Shown here piece after piece: positions 40,730 through 50,761 of a stretch of 64,000 nucleotides of DNA. A program made the position numbers and the translations under genes. A model generated the notes under the pieces. The model had not been told where the DNA came from. It worked only from the letters and a program-made list of their open reading frames with translations, and did no database searches. Source of the stretch: Erythrobacter sp. (GTDB lineage Bacteria; Pseudomonadota; Alphaproteobacteria; Sphingomonadales; Sphingomonadaceae); assembly GCA_009993605.1 (NCBI GenBank), contig JAACTB010000009.1, positions 124,001 to 188,000 on the forward strand. Reading direction: 5' to 3'. How positions within the stretch are numbered: position 1 is the first letter of the stretch; the number at the start of each line of letters is the position of its first letter.

Positions 40730-42040
40730 TCAGCCCACCGCCGCCCGGCCTTCGCGCGGCACTGCGAAGCGGCGCACGTAATCGCCCAACTCTTCGTGCA
40801 CCCGCTCTTCGGTGAGGCCGAACTGTTCCAGGCTGTAGCGATGCGGGCGACGCTTCAGCCGCTGCGACCGCTCGACGAAATCCTCCATTCCCGCAATTGC
40901 AGGCGCCATGTCGAGATCGAGGAAGCGGTAAATCCGCTCCATCGTGCCGCGCCAGTCGGCATCCATCTCCTCGTACTGGACGTCGATCATGCGATGGGCC
41001 GGGATCATGGCGCGGGCGGCCTGCATCCGCTCGATCTCGAGCCGCGTCTTGCGCAGCCATTCCTCGCCGATCGTCTTCGGATCGACGTGGTCGGAATAGA
41101 TGATGGTCTGGTTCCACGCCAGCGAGGCGGCGCTGCCGACGATCGCCTGCGGATCGCGGTGCGTGAAGATCAGGCGCGCATCCGGGAACACTCTGAGCAG
41201 CGCGGGCAGATCGAGCATGTGCTGAGGGGTCTTGAGGATCCAGGGCCGGATGCTGGAGACCTGCTGCGACCAGCCGATCAGCCTGAGGAGGTCCGCCATG
41301 TGGCGATAGGCGGGCGTTGCATCCTCGCTCTCGCACCAGCGGCCATAGCTCGGCACGTGCCACTGCGCCTCGTGCTTCATGCCCCAGAAGCTGGCGACCA
41401 GCAGGCCGAGTTCCTCTTCGGGCTCGTACGGGCCGGTCGGATGGATCGACAGGGTCCGCGGATTGGCGAGGCGCGCCACCTTCATGATGCGGCTGGCGAG
41501 AACGGGACGGAAATCCTCCTTTTCGCCCCTCAGCACCTCCTCGAATTCAGGGCGCGGCACCGGGCTGATCGTTTCGAAACTGCGCATATGCGAAAAGCGC
41601 TGGTCGGCGGCGAGCAGGCGGTGGAGGCGCGTGGTGCCCGAGCGCATCGGGCCGACGATGACGACCGGGCGCCGCAAGGGCCGGGCGAGAATTTCAGGGT
41701 GACGCGCGAACCACCACTGGGTCAGCAGCCGATCGCGCAGGACGTGGTGGAATTGCTTTTCCGCCGCCAGCTCGCCCGCCGGATTGAGCCGCGCTTCTCT
41801 CGCGACCGATTCGAGCAGAACCTCCAGCGGCCGTTCGAACCACGGATCGCCGAAATCCTCGAGCCCCGTGGCATGGCGGGCGTGATCGAGCAGCGCGGTT
41901 TTTTCGAGCTTGGGCTTGTCCAGTAGGCCGGTCCGGTGCCCCAGCCTCACTGCCACATTCAGCCCGTCGATGAAGCGCGTCCGCCGCGGCGGCGTGGCGG
42001 GAACCGGTTTCGATGTGGCTTGCAAGTCCGTCCTATCCAA
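40730..42040 (-). CDS. Sulfotransferase family protein (436 aa)
   Basis: The N-terminal half is helical. The PAPS-binding core has VVIVGPMRSGTTRLHRLLAADQ (5'-phosphosulfate loop PxxSGTT) and LIFTHRDPQAIVGSAASL (3'-phosphate-binding R and S). It transfers sulfate from PAPS to an unknown acceptor, with the bacterial membrane-type sulfotransferase length. It is minus-strand and convergent with nothing on its left except the small protein; serS starts about 150 bp away on the other strand. Confidence 0.88.
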   Translation of the reverse strand: MDRTDLQATSKPVPATPPRRTRFIDGLNVAVRLGHRTGLLDKPKLEKTALLDHARHATGLEDFGDPWFERPLEVLLESVAREARLNPAGELAAEKQFHHVLRDRLLTQWWFARHPEILARPLRRPVVIVGPMRSGTTRLHRLLAADQRFSHMRSFETISPVPRPEFEEVLRGEKEDFRPVLASRIMKVARLANPRTLSIHPTGPYEPEEELGLLVASFWGMKHEAQWHVPSYGRWCESEDATPAYRHMADLLRLIGWSQQVSSIRPWILKTPQHMLDLPALLRVFPDARLIFTHRDPQAIVGSAASLAWNQTIIYSDHVDPKTIGEEWLRKTRLEIERMQAARAMIPAHRMIDVQYEEMDADWRGTMERIYRFLDLDMAPAIAGMEDFVERSQRLKRRPHRYSLEQFGLTEERVHEELGDYVRRFAVPREGRAAVG

Positions 42041-42192
42041 TCTGGCGACCGCGACCCTGTCGCCGCCTGTCGTATCGGGGGGTCAATGCTTGGGGCGAGC
42101 CGTGGTGCCCCATCCCCTTGAGCGCCCCTCTCGCGCGCCCTCTCACCCTGGGGACTGGCCAAGGCAAAAGCGAGCGGGCATAGGCAAACGCC

Positions 42193-43473
42193 ATGCACGA
42201 TATCGCCTTTATCCGTAAGAACCCCGGCGCTTTCGACGCGGGGCTGGCCCGTCGCGGAGCGGAACCGCAGGCCGACACGATCCTCGCTCTCGACGCGCGC
42301 CGCCGCGAGGTGACGACCGCGCTTCAGCAGGCGCAGAGCCGCCGCAACGATGCCTCGAAAGCGATCGGCCAGGCGATGGGTCAGGGCGATACGGCAAAGG
42401 CCGAAGCGCTCAAGGCCGAAGTCGCCGAAATCAAGCAGCGCATGCCGGAAATGGAGGAGCAGGACCGCTCGCTCGCGAGCGAGCTGACCGACCTGCTCGC
42501 GCGCCTCCCCAACCTTCCCGCCGATGACGTGCCGGATGGCGAGGACGAGGACGGAAATGTCGAAGTGTCGCAATGGGGCGACCGGCGCGAATTCACCTTC
42601 GAGCCCAAGGAGCACGCCGATCTCGGCCCGGCGCTCGGCATGGATTTCGAGACCGGCACAAAGCTGTCCGGCGCGCGCTTCACCTTCCTGCGCGGCGACA
42701 TGGCGCGGCTCCACCGCGCGCTGGCGCAGTTCATGCTCGACCGGCAGACGCGCGAGAACGGCTACACCGAATGCAATCCGCCGGTGCTGGTCAACGACGA
42801 TGCGATGTACGGGACCGACAAGCTGCCCAAGTTTGCCGAGGACAGTTTCCGCACGACGGACGATCGCTGGCTCGTCCCGACTTCCGAGGTCCCCCTTACC
42901 TATTCGGTCGCAGGCGAAATCCTCGACGATCTTGCGGAGCCGATCCGCATGACGGCCCATACGCTCTGTTTCCGGTCCGAAGCCGGATCGGCGGGGCGCG
43001 ATACGCGCGGTTTCATCCGCCAGCACCAGTTCGAAAAGGTCGAGCTGGTCAGCATCTGCCGCCCGGAAGACAGCGAGGCCGAACACGAGCGGATGACGCG
43101 CTGTGCCGAAGGGATTCTTGAAGCGCTGGGCCTCCCCTATCGACGCATGTTGCTCTGCACCGGAGATATGGGCTTCGGCGCGAAGAAGACCTTCGATCTC
43201 GAAGTGTGGCTGCCCGGCCAGAACGCCTGGCGCGAAATCAGCTCGTGCTCCAACACCGGCGATTTCCAGGCGCGCCGGATGAACACCCGCTACCGTCCGG
43301 AAGGATCGAAGAAGACCGAATTCGTCCACACGCTCAACGGATCGGGCCTCGCGGTCGGGCGCACGCTGGTGGCGGTCTTGGAAAATTGTCAGGAAGAAGA
43401 TGGCAGCGTGGTCGTCCCAGAAGCGCTGCTGTCCTATATGGGCGGGGTATCGCGATTGGAGGCGCGGACATAA
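42193..43473 (+). CDS. serS: Seryl-tRNA synthetase
   Basis: This 426-aa class II synthetase has the N-terminal coiled-coil arm ([18 protein letters not shown] through [16 protein letters not shown]), motif 2 region [19 protein letters not shown] and motif 3 [19 protein letters not shown]. It charges tRNA-Ser with serine. Its stop overlaps the surE start by 1 bp (TAATG), so it heads a coupled serS-surE-channel operon. Confidence 0.97.
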   Translation: MHDIAFIRKNPGAFDAGLARRGAEPQADTILALDARRREVTTALQQAQSRRNDASKAIGQAMGQGDTAKAEALKAEVAEIKQRMPEMEEQDRSLASELTDLLARLPNLPADDVPDGEDEDGNVEVSQWGDRREFTFEPKEHADLGPALGMDFETGTKLSGARFTFLRGDMARLHRALAQFMLDRQTRENGYTECNPPVLVNDDAMYGTDKLPKFAEDSFRTTDDRWLVPTSEVPLTYSVAGEILDDLAEPIRMTAHTLCFRSEAGSAGRDTRGFIRQHQFEKVELVSICRPEDSEAEHERMTRCAEGILEALGLPYRRMLLCTGDMGFGAKKTFDLEVWLPGQNAWREISSCSNTGDFQARRMNTRYRPEGSKKTEFVHTLNGSGLAVGRTLVAVLENCQEEDGSVVVPEALLSYMGGVSRLEART

Positions 43474-44246
43474 TGAAGATCCTCCTCACCAATGATGACG
43501 GCATCCACGCCCCCGGCCTCGAAGTGCTGGAAGCGATCGCGCGCGAGTTCAGCGACGATATCTGGATCTGCGCCCCGGACGAGGAACAGTCCGGCATGGG
43601 CCATGCGCTCACGCTGACGCGGCCCGTGCGCCTGCGCCAATATGGCGAGCGGCGCTTCTCCGTCACGGGAACGCCCACCGATTCGGTCACGATGGGGTTG
43701 CGCAAGGTGATCGACGGGACGCCCGACCTGATCCTGTCCGGTGTCAATCGCGGGGCCAATCTGGGCGACGACATCACCTATTCGGGCACCGTCTCCGCCG
43801 CCATCGAAGGGGCGTTGGCTGGCGTGCGCTCGATCGCGATGAGCCAGGTCATGGGCCCGGTCAGGGGGCGCGAGGACGGATCGCGCGAAGACTACTTCGC
43901 CGCCGCGCGCGCCTGGGGGACCAAGGTGCTCGCCCCCCTGCTCGACACGCCCCTGCCCGACCGCACGCTGGTCAATGTCAATTTCCCCGCCCTCGCCCCG
44001 GACCGGATCAAGGGCATCCGCGCGGTGCGGCAGGGCTTTCACGATTATTCGCGCGGCACCGTGGTCGAAGGGCGCGATCCGCGTGGGTTCCAGTATTACT
44101 GGTTCGGCCTCGAGGCGATCGAACACACGCTCGACCACGGGACCGATCTCGAAGCAATCGACGAGGGCTATATCGCCGTCACCCCGCTCCAGCTCGATCT
44201 GACGCACCACGCCTCGCTCGGCGCACTGGCGGATCGGTTCGCGTAA
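43473..44246 (+). CDS. surE: 5'/3'-nucleotidase SurE
   Basis: The 257-aa product starts [15 protein letters not shown], with the catalytic Asp-Asp of SurE nucleotidases, and has the GTPTDSV and SGVNRGANLGDDITYSGTVSAA motifs. It dephosphorylates nucleoside monophosphates and is linked to stationary-phase survival. Start and stop overlap the flanking genes by 1 bp. Confidence 0.96.
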   Translation: MKILLTNDDGIHAPGLEVLEAIAREFSDDIWICAPDEEQSGMGHALTLTRPVRLRQYGERRFSVTGTPTDSVTMGLRKVIDGTPDLILSGVNRGANLGDDITYSGTVSAAIEGALAGVRSIAMSQVMGPVRGREDGSREDYFAAARAWGTKVLAPLLDTPLPDRTLVNVNFPALAPDRIKGIRAVRQGFHDYSRGTVVEGRDPRGFQYYWFGLEAIEHTLDHGTDLEAIDEGYIAVTPLQLDLTHHASLGALADRFA

Positions 44247-45343
44247 TGAGCCGCGAGAAGCAGGTCGACACCATCGCGCCGCAGGCGAAGTCGCGGTCCT
44301 ATCGCGGCCCGCGCCACCAGCCGCTGCGGCGGGCGGTGAAGATCCCGGTCTGGGGCGATCTCGGCATCCGCCTCGGCCTGGCGCTGTTTCTCATCTTTAT
44401 CGTGGTCATGATCCACTGGTGGGACCGGGAAGGGCTGGTCGACAATCTCGACGGCGAGGTCAGCTTCCTCGACGTGATCTATTTCACCATGATCTCGATC
44501 ACCACCACCGGCTTCGGCGATATCGCGCCGATTTCGGACCGGGCGCGGCTGGTCGAAGCGGTGATCGTGACCCCGATCCGCTTCGCCGTGTTCTTCATCT
44601 TCGTGGGCACCGCCTACAATTTCATCATCAAGCGCAGCTGGGAGAAATGGCGCATGGCCCGCATCCAGGAGCAATTGTCGCAACATATCGTGGTGCTGGG
44701 CTTCGGCATTTCAGGCTCGCAATCGGTCGACGAACTGATCGAACGCGGGACCGACCCCAGTTGCATCGTCGTGATCGACCCCAGCGAGGAACGGCTGCAC
44801 GATGCCGAACGGCTCGGCTGCAACGTCATGGCGGCGGACGCGACGCGCGACGAGACTCTGAAGGCGGTCCATATCGACCAGGCGCAGAACGTGCTCGTGT
44901 CGGCCGGACGCGACGACACCTCGATCCTGATCGTCCTGACCGTGCGCGCCCTCGCCCCGCATGTCCCCATCAGCGTGGTGGTGCGCGCCGACGACAACGA
45001 ATCGCTCGCGCGGCAGGCCGGGGCGAACAACGTCATCAATCCGGTCAAGTTCACCGGGCTCCTGTTGGCGGGCAGCGCCAAGGGCGCGCATATCGCGGAA
45101 TATCTCGCCGACCTCGCCAGTGTGTCGGGCCGGGTCCAGCTGATCGAGCGCGAGGTCACCGAGGCGGAATGCGGCAAGTCGATCGGCGAATTGTCGAGCG
45201 GGGGGCGCGGCCTACGCGTCTATCGCAACGGCGAGGCGTTGGGCTTCTGGGAAACCGAATGCCAGGCGCTCCAGACCGGCGACGTCATCGTCGAGATCGT
45301 CCCGACCGTGAGCGGGGAAGAGAAAGGCGACGGCGCCGACTGA
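44246..45343 (+). CDS. Potassium channel with RCK (TrkA-N) domain
   Basis: This 365-aa protein has two TM helices around a pore with selectivity-filter-like TTTGFGD (TVGYG in classic channels) and a cytosolic RCK domain with VVLGFGISGSQSVDELIE and ADATRDETL. The filter differs from the consensus (GFGD), so ion selectivity should be tested. It probably conducts K+ and closes when ligands bind RCK. It overlaps surE by 1 bp. Confidence 0.88.
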   Translation: MSREKQVDTIAPQAKSRSYRGPRHQPLRRAVKIPVWGDLGIRLGLALFLIFIVVMIHWWDREGLVDNLDGEVSFLDVIYFTMISITTTGFGDIAPISDRARLVEAVIVTPIRFAVFFIFVGTAYNFIIKRSWEKWRMARIQEQLSQHIVVLGFGISGSQSVDELIERGTDPSCIVVIDPSEERLHDAERLGCNVMAADATRDETLKAVHIDQAQNVLVSAGRDDTSILIVLTVRALAPHVPISVVVRADDNESLARQAGANNVINPVKFTGLLLAGSAKGAHIAEYLADLASVSGRVQLIEREVTEAECGKSIGELSSGGRGLRVYRNGEALGFWETECQALQTGDVIVEIVPTVSGEEKGDGAD

Positions 45344-45410
45344 CCGGCGCATGGTGGCGCAGCAGGGGTTTTGCGTGTAGGGGCGCGCCGAACACCCCCC
45401 GGATTTCTCT

Positions 45411-46799
45411 ATGACCACCACATCCCCGTCATCGATTCCCGACCAGAAGAAGGTCGGCATGGTCTCGCTCGGCTGCCCCAAAGCGCTGGTCGACAGCGAA
45501 CGCATCCTCACCCGCCTGCGCGCCGACGGCTATGCGATGAGCCCGGATTACGCGGGCGCCGACGTGGTGCTCGTCAACACCTGCGGTTTCCTCGACAGCG
45601 CGAAGGAGGAAAGCCTCCAAGCCATCGGCGAGGCGATCGCGGAAAACGGCCGGGTGATCGTGACCGGATGCATGGGCGAAGAGGCCGACGCCATCCGCGC
45701 CGCGCATCCGCAGGTCCTCGCGGTGACGGGCGCGCATCAATACGAGCAGGTTGTGGACGCGGTGCACACCTTTGCACCGCCATCGCAGGGGCCTTTCGTC
45801 GACCTGATCCCCCAACCGGACGTGAAATTAACGCCGCGCCACTATAGTTACCTCAAGATTTCAGAGGGTTGCAATCACTCCTGCGCCTTCTGCATCATCC
45901 CCGATCTGCGTGGGAAGCTCGCCAGCCGGCGCGTGGACGCGGTGCTGCGCGAGGCGGAAAAGCTGGTCGCGGCGGGGACGAAAGAGCTGCTGGTGATCAG
46001 CCAGGACACCAGCGCCTACGGCGTCGATACGCGGCACGAGGCGCGCGACTGGAAAGGCCGCGAGGTCCGCGCCCACATGACCGATCTCGCCCGCGAACTG
46101 GGCGGCTTGCGCACTGCAGACGGCGCTCCGCCCTGGGTGCGGCTGCATTACGTCTACCCCTACCCCCATGTCGATCAGGTCATCCCGCTGATGGCCGAGG
46201 GATTGCTGACCCCCTATCTCGACATTCCGTTTCAGCATGCCGCACCCTCCGTCCTCAAGCGCATGAAGCGCCCGGCGAACGAGGCTAAGGTGCTGGAAAG
46301 ATTGAAGAACTGGCGCGAGATCCGCCCCGACATCGCGATCCGGTCGAGCTTCGTGGTCGGTTTCCCCGGCGAGACCGAGGACGATTTCCGCTACCTGCTC
46401 GACTGGCTCGAAGAAGCGCAGCTCGACCGAGTCGGCGGCTTCCGCTTCGAACCGGTCGAAGGCGCGCAGGCGAACGCCTTGCCCGATCAGGTGCCCGAAG
46501 CGATCAAGGAAGAGCGCTACGCCCGCCTGATGGAAGTGACCGAGCGCATCTCGACCGCCAAGCTTCAGGCGAAAATCGGCAGAAATCTCAAGGTGATCAT
46601 CGACGAAGTCGGCGCGCCGGACGAGGATGGCGATATCGGCGCCACCGGCCGCAGCCAGGCCGATGCGCCCGAGATCGACGGGCAGGTCTTCCTGCGCGAT
46701 GTTGGACCGGATGTCGCGCCCGGCGACATCCTCGATGCAACGATCGAGGATGCCGACGCCCACGATCTGTTCGGCGTGCCTAACTCCGCCGCGCGCTAG
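45411..46799 (+). CDS. rimO: Ribosomal protein S12 methylthiotransferase RimO
   Basis: This 462-aa protein has the N-terminal UPF0004 motif ([14 protein letters not shown]), the radical SAM CxxxCxxC in [18 protein letters not shown] and a C-terminal TRAM domain ([14 protein letters not shown] through [22 protein letters not shown]). It methylthiolates Asp of ribosomal protein S12 using two iron-sulphur clusters. It is separate from the channel by 67 bp. Confidence 0.97.
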   Translation: MTTTSPSSIPDQKKVGMVSLGCPKALVDSERILTRLRADGYAMSPDYAGADVVLVNTCGFLDSAKEESLQAIGEAIAENGRVIVTGCMGEEADAIRAAHPQVLAVTGAHQYEQVVDAVHTFAPPSQGPFVDLIPQPDVKLTPRHYSYLKISEGCNHSCAFCIIPDLRGKLASRRVDAVLREAEKLVAAGTKELLVISQDTSAYGVDTRHEARDWKGREVRAHMTDLARELGGLRTADGAPPWVRLHYVYPYPHVDQVIPLMAEGLLTPYLDIPFQHAAPSVLKRMKRPANEAKVLERLKNWREIRPDIAIRSSFVVGFPGETEDDFRYLLDWLEEAQLDRVGGFRFEPVEGAQANALPDQVPEAIKEERYARLMEVTERISTAKLQAKIGRNLKVIIDEVGAPDEDGDIGATGRSQADAPEIDGQVFLRDVGPDVAPGDILDATIEDADAHDLFGVPNSAAR

Positions 46800-46851
46800 A
46801 CCCGGCGGGACCGTTCAGGCGCGGTCAGGCGTTCCTCGCCTAATGCGCGCC

Positions 46852-47925
46852 ATGATGAAGCCTTTTTCCGCCCTGTTCCTCGCTGTCCTCGCCGCCTGCG
46901 GGACCGCTTCTGCGCCTGCCCGCCAGGACGATAGCGCGAGCGTCCAGACGAGCCCCGCGACCACCGGCCTCGATCCCGCCCGGATGGAAGCCGCCATCGC
47001 CGAGGCCCGAAGCCTTGCTCCGCTCAACGCGATGGTCGTGATGCGTGACGGCGCGATCCTCTATGAAAGCACGTTCAACGACGGGCCGCCTTTGACGCGG
47101 GCGGTCAATATCAAGTCCGCATCCAAATCCGTCCTCTCCGCACTCGTCGGCATCGCGATCGAACGCGGCGTGCTCGAAGGTGTGGACCAGCGGGTCGCGG
47201 ACGTGCTCGGTCCCGAAGCCGCCGCCAATTCCGATCCGCGCATCAACGACCTTACCGTCGGACATCTCCTGTCGATGCAGGCCGGGCTGGAGCGGACGTC
47301 GGGCGCGAATTACGGCGCCTGGGTGTCGAGCGACAATTGGGTGCGCGATGCGCTGTCCCGCCCCTTCGTCGCCGATCCGGGCGGGCAGATGCTCTATTCG
47401 ACCGGAAGCAGCCATCTGCTCTCCGCCATGCTGACGCGCGCCTCGGGCCGCTCCACGCTCGAGCTCGCACGCGAATGGCTAGGCGAGCCGCTGGGCATCG
47501 CGATCCCCGAATGGCCTACAGACCCGCAGGGCATCTATTTCGGCGGCAACGACATGCGCCTTACCCCGCGCGATCTGGCGCGGTTCGGCGAGCTTTACCG
47601 CCTGGGCGGCAGGATCGACGGCGAGCAGATCGTGCCCGCCGCCTGGGTCGAGCAAAGCTGGACCCCGCGCACCCGCTCGCCGTGGAGCGGAGAGGCCTAT
47701 GGCTACAATTGGTTCCTGAGCCAGGCGGGTGGCTATACCGTCAATTACGGTTGGGGTTATGGCGGACAGATGGTGTTCGTGGTCCCCGATCTGGCGCTGA
47801 CGGTCGTCATGACGTCGGACATCGATGTCGAGCGGGGGAGCGATCATATCGGGGCCCTGCGCGCGCTTCTCGCCGAGCACATCATCCCCGCCGCTGCCGC
47901 GGGTGGCGCGTTTGCGCAAAGTTAG
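46852..47925 (+). CDS. Serine hydrolase (beta-lactamase/transpeptidase family), lipoprotein
   Basis: The protein begins with a lipoprotein signal (ALFLAVLAACGT, lipobox LAAC) and has a beta-lactamase fold: SxxK as SASKSVLSALV, YxN-like YSTGSSH, and a C-terminal GYGWGGQMVFVVPD. It is a periplasmic or outer-membrane-anchored esterase or D-Ala-D-Ala hydrolase of unknown substrate. Several in-frame starts exist (46843, 46852, 46855); 46852 is used. Confidence 0.9.
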   Translation: MMKPFSALFLAVLAACGTASAPARQDDSASVQTSPATTGLDPARMEAAIAEARSLAPLNAMVVMRDGAILYESTFNDGPPLTRAVNIKSASKSVLSALVGIAIERGVLEGVDQRVADVLGPEAAANSDPRINDLTVGHLLSMQAGLERTSGANYGAWVSSDNWVRDALSRPFVADPGGQMLYSTGSSHLLSAMLTRASGRSTLELAREWLGEPLGIAIPEWPTDPQGIYFGGNDMRLTPRDLARFGELYRLGGRIDGEQIVPAAWVEQSWTPRTRSPWSGEAYGYNWFLSQAGGYTVNYGWGYGGQMVFVVPDLALTVVMTSDIDVERGSDHIGALRALLAEHIIPAAAAGGAFAQS

Positions 47926-47941
47926 ACGGAGAGGATCGAGG

Positions 47942-48370
47942 ATGCCCCACCACACCCACACGCTCACCGTCGAAACCACCGGTCGCGGGATGATCGACCT
48001 GACCCGCCGCATCACCGGCTGGGTCGGCCGAACGGGGATTTCGACCGGGCTGCTGACAGTATTCTGCCGCCATACCTCCGCCAGCCTGACGATAAACGAA
48101 AACGCCGCCGAGGCGGTCCAGCGCGATCTTCTGGCGTGGCTCGACAGGATCGCGCCCGAAGGGGGCGATTACGAGCACGACGAGGAGGGCCCGGACGATA
48201 TGCCCGCCCATCTGAAGGCAGCGCTGACGGGCGTTTCGCTCGCCATTCCGGTGATCGCCGGCACCCCCGCGCTTGGCACGTGGCAGGGCGTTTTCCTGGT
48301 CGAACACCGCGCGCGTCCCCACTCTCGCGAAATCGTCCTTCATCTTTCAGGCGATCTTTCGGGCGCATAA
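47942..48370 (+). CDS. yjbQ: YjbQ-family protein
   Basis: This 142-aa YjbQ (UPF0047) protein has the conserved RHTSASLTINENA, DYEHDEEGPDDMPAHLKAAL and LGTWQGVFLVEHR motifs. The family has a thiamine phosphate synthase-like activity in vitro, but its true role is unclear. The start is at 47942 after a GAGAGGATCGAG ribosome-binding region. Confidence 0.92.
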   Translation: MPHHTHTLTVETTGRGMIDLTRRITGWVGRTGISTGLLTVFCRHTSASLTINENAAEAVQRDLLAWLDRIAPEGGDYEHDEEGPDDMPAHLKAALTGVSLAIPVIAGTPALGTWQGVFLVEHRARPHSREIVLHLSGDLSGA

Positions 48371-48404
48371 CGAAACCGCCTGCTTCCTCACGCGTAACCC
48401 AAGC

Positions 48405-49205
48405 GTGACCATTTCCATCCACACCCGCTTCGCCTTCTCGCTCGACAAGCCGACAGATGTCCTCCTGCAGTTCGAAGCGGCGGATATTCCCGAGCACGAA
48501 ATCCTCTCGAGTTCGCTCGACATGACCGAGGCCGAGCATTGCGCGCATGTCCCCGCACAGGACGATATCGGCACCCGGATATGGCTGCGCGCCCAAGGGG
48601 ATTTCGAGGTCGATTATCGCGCCAGGGTCCGCCCGATCCGCCAATTGGCCGCGCTCGAAACGCTCCAGCCGATCCTGCCCCACGACATGCCGGGCGAAGC
48701 GGTCCAGTATCTGTTCGATTCCCGCTATTGCCCCGCCGACAAGTTCCAGCCCTTTGTCGAGGCGGAATTCGGCGGAACGACCGGGGGCGCGCGGATCGCG
48801 GCGATCAAGGAGTGGATCGAAAGCCATTTCACTTATCAATCCGGCGTCAGCGACGCACGCACCGATGCGCTCGACAGCTTCGTGGAGCGGCGTGGGATAT
48901 GTCGCGACTACGCGCATGTGCTGGTGACGCTGGCGCGCGCCAGCACCATCCCGGCGCGCTATGTCGCCTGCTATGCGCCGGGCGTGGAACCGCCGGATTT
49001 TCACGCCATCGCCGAAGTGTTTTTGAGCGATCCCGAGACCGAAGGCGGCGGGACATGGCAATTGGTCGATGCCACCGGAATGGCCGATCCGGCGGAGACG
49101 GTGAAGATCGGCGTCGGGCGCGATGCCGCCGATGTCAGCTTCCTCACCAGTTTCGGGCCGAACGATTTTCGGCGCAGCTCCGTGAGCGTATCGCGGGAGG
49201 ACTGA
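48405..49205 (+). CDS. Transglutaminase-like protein
   Basis: This 266-aa protein has an N-terminal bacterial transglutaminase-like N domain (TISIHTRFAFSLDKPTDVLLQFE) and a papain-like core with catalytic Cys in GICRDYAHV, His in PDFHAIAEVF and Asp in VDATGMADP. It is a cytoplasmic amide-bond enzyme of unknown substrate. Start GTG at 48405; the longer frame overlaps yjbQ and has no RBS. Confidence 0.88.
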   Translation: MTISIHTRFAFSLDKPTDVLLQFEAADIPEHEILSSSLDMTEAEHCAHVPAQDDIGTRIWLRAQGDFEVDYRARVRPIRQLAALETLQPILPHDMPGEAVQYLFDSRYCPADKFQPFVEAEFGGTTGGARIAAIKEWIESHFTYQSGVSDARTDALDSFVERRGICRDYAHVLVTLARASTIPARYVACYAPGVEPPDFHAIAEVFLSDPETEGGGTWQLVDATGMADPAETVKIGVGRDAADVSFLTSFGPNDFRRSSVSVSRED

Positions 49206-49318
49206 CGGCCGTTCCTCCGGGTGGGGCGATGAATATGTATGCGGCGCGCTGGCCTCTCCAGGGCGGGTTTGATAGCCCACTTGACGATAAAGGGCGGTAA
49301 GGAAGGGGAAGATACGAC

Positions 49319-50761
49319 ATGGGCTTCACAGCGGACCGGCTGCTTCTGTTCGGCGCGACCGGAGACCTGTCGCAGCGTATGCTCCTCCCGTCGCTATGTG
49401 CGCTCCATGCCGACGACCTGCTGGCGCCCGATCTCAAGATCGTCGGCACGGCCCGTTCGGAACTGAGCACGTCCGAATTCCGCAATTTCGCACGCGAGGC
49501 GCTGGAAAAGCATCTCCCCGCCGGTAGGCGCGGCGGAGTCGGTACCTTCCTCAACCGCCTGAGCTACGAAGCGGTCGATGCGACCACGCAGGAAGGTTAC
49601 GACCGGCTGGCGAAGCAGGTCGAAGGCCGAAGCGAAGGGCTCGCCATCTTCCTGTCCACCGCACCCAGCCTGTTCGAACCGACCATTTCGGGCCTCTCCC
49701 AGGCGGGCCTGACAGGCAAACGGACGCGCATCGGGCTGGAAAAGCCGCTCGGCACCGATCTCGCCTCGAGCCAGGAAATCAACGATGCCGTGGCGGCGGA
49801 ATTCAGCGAGGACCGCATCTTCCGCATCGATCATTATCTTGGCAAGGAGACGGTGCAGAACCTCCTCGCCCTGCGTTTCGGCAATATCCTGTTCGAGCCG
49901 GTGTGGAATTCCAACTATATCGACCACGTGCAGATCACCGTGGCGGAAACGGTCGGGCTGGAATCGCGGGTCGCCTATTACGACGACAGCGGCGCGCTGC
50001 GCGACATGGTGCAGAACCACATGCTGCAACTCTTGGCCCTCGTCGCGATGGAGCCGCCGACCAGCTTCGATGCGACTGCGGTGCGCGACGAGAAGGTCAA
50101 GGTCCTGCGCGCCCTGCGCCCGGTCGGGGCGGGTGACACGGTCACAGGCCAGTACCGCGCGGGAGCCGTGGGAGGCGCGGCGGTGCCCGGCTACGACGAC
50201 GAACTGGGCAAGCCGTCCGATACGGAAACCTTCGTCGCCATCAAGGCCCATGTCGACAATTGGCGCTGGAAAGGCGTGCCCTTCTATCTGCGCACGGGCA
50301 AGCGACTGCCCGAGCGCGTGACCGAGATCGTGGTCCAGTTCCGTTGCATCCCGCACTCGATCTTCGCCGGACGCGGGGCGAAGACCATGCCCAACCGGCT
50401 CGTCATCGGCATTCAGCCGGAAGAGAACATCCAGTTCTCGCTCATGGCCAAGGTCCCCGGCCTCGATCGCGAGGGGCTGCGGCTGCGCCAGGTGCCGCTC
50501 GACGTGACGATGCCGCACGCTTTTTCCGACAAGGTCCGGCGGATTGCCTACGAACGCCTGCTGCTGGACCTCATCGAAGGCGACCAGACCCTGTTCGTCC
50601 GCCGCGACGAGGTGGAAGCGCAGTGGGAATGGATCGACGCGATCCGCGCGCGCTGGGAAGAAAGCGACGAACCGCCCAAGACCTACACCGCCGGCACATG
50701 GGGCCCCAGCGCCGCGATCGCCCTTGCCGAACGCGACGGAGTGAGCTGGCATGACGAATAA
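49319..50761 (+). CDS. zwf: Glucose-6-phosphate dehydrogenase
   Basis: This 480-aa enzyme has the NADP-binding LLLFGATGDLSQRMLL and the catalytic RIDHYLGKETVQN with the His-Asp-Tyr-Lys set. It oxidises glucose-6-phosphate to 6-phosphogluconolactone, the first oxidative step toward the Entner-Doudoroff route. The good ribosome-binding site AAGGAAGGGG precedes the ATG. The stop overlaps edd by 11 bp. No pgl gene lies in the operon. Confidence 0.97.
   Translation: MGFTADRLLLFGATGDLSQRMLLPSLCALHADDLLAPDLKIVGTARSELSTSEFRNFAREALEKHLPAGRRGGVGTFLNRLSYEAVDATTQEGYDRLAKQVEGRSEGLAIFLSTAPSLFEPTISGLSQAGLTGKRTRIGLEKPLGTDLASSQEINDAVAAEFSEDRIFRIDHYLGKETVQNLLALRFGNILFEPVWNSNYIDHVQITVAETVGLESRVAYYDDSGALRDMVQNHMLQLLALVAMEPPTSFDATAVRDEKVKVLRALRPVGAGDTVTGQYRAGAVGGAAVPGYDDELGKPSDTETFVAIKAHVDNWRWKGVPFYLRTGKRLPERVTEIVVQFRCIPHSIFAGRGAKTMPNRLVIGIQPEENIQFSLMAKVPGLDREGLRLRQVPLDVTMPHAFSDKVRRIAYERLLLDLIEGDQTLFVRRDEVEAQWEWIDAIRARWEESDEPPKTYTAGTWGPSAAIALAERDGVSWHDE

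Noticed and set aside
40307..41926. 539-codon plus frame opposite the sulfotransferase
   Set aside because: High-GC antisense shadow rich in Arg, His and Pro; the minus frame has the sulfotransferase PAPS motifs.
41959..43329. 456-codon minus frame opposite serS
   Set aside because: Antisense shadow; serS on the plus strand has all synthetase motifs.
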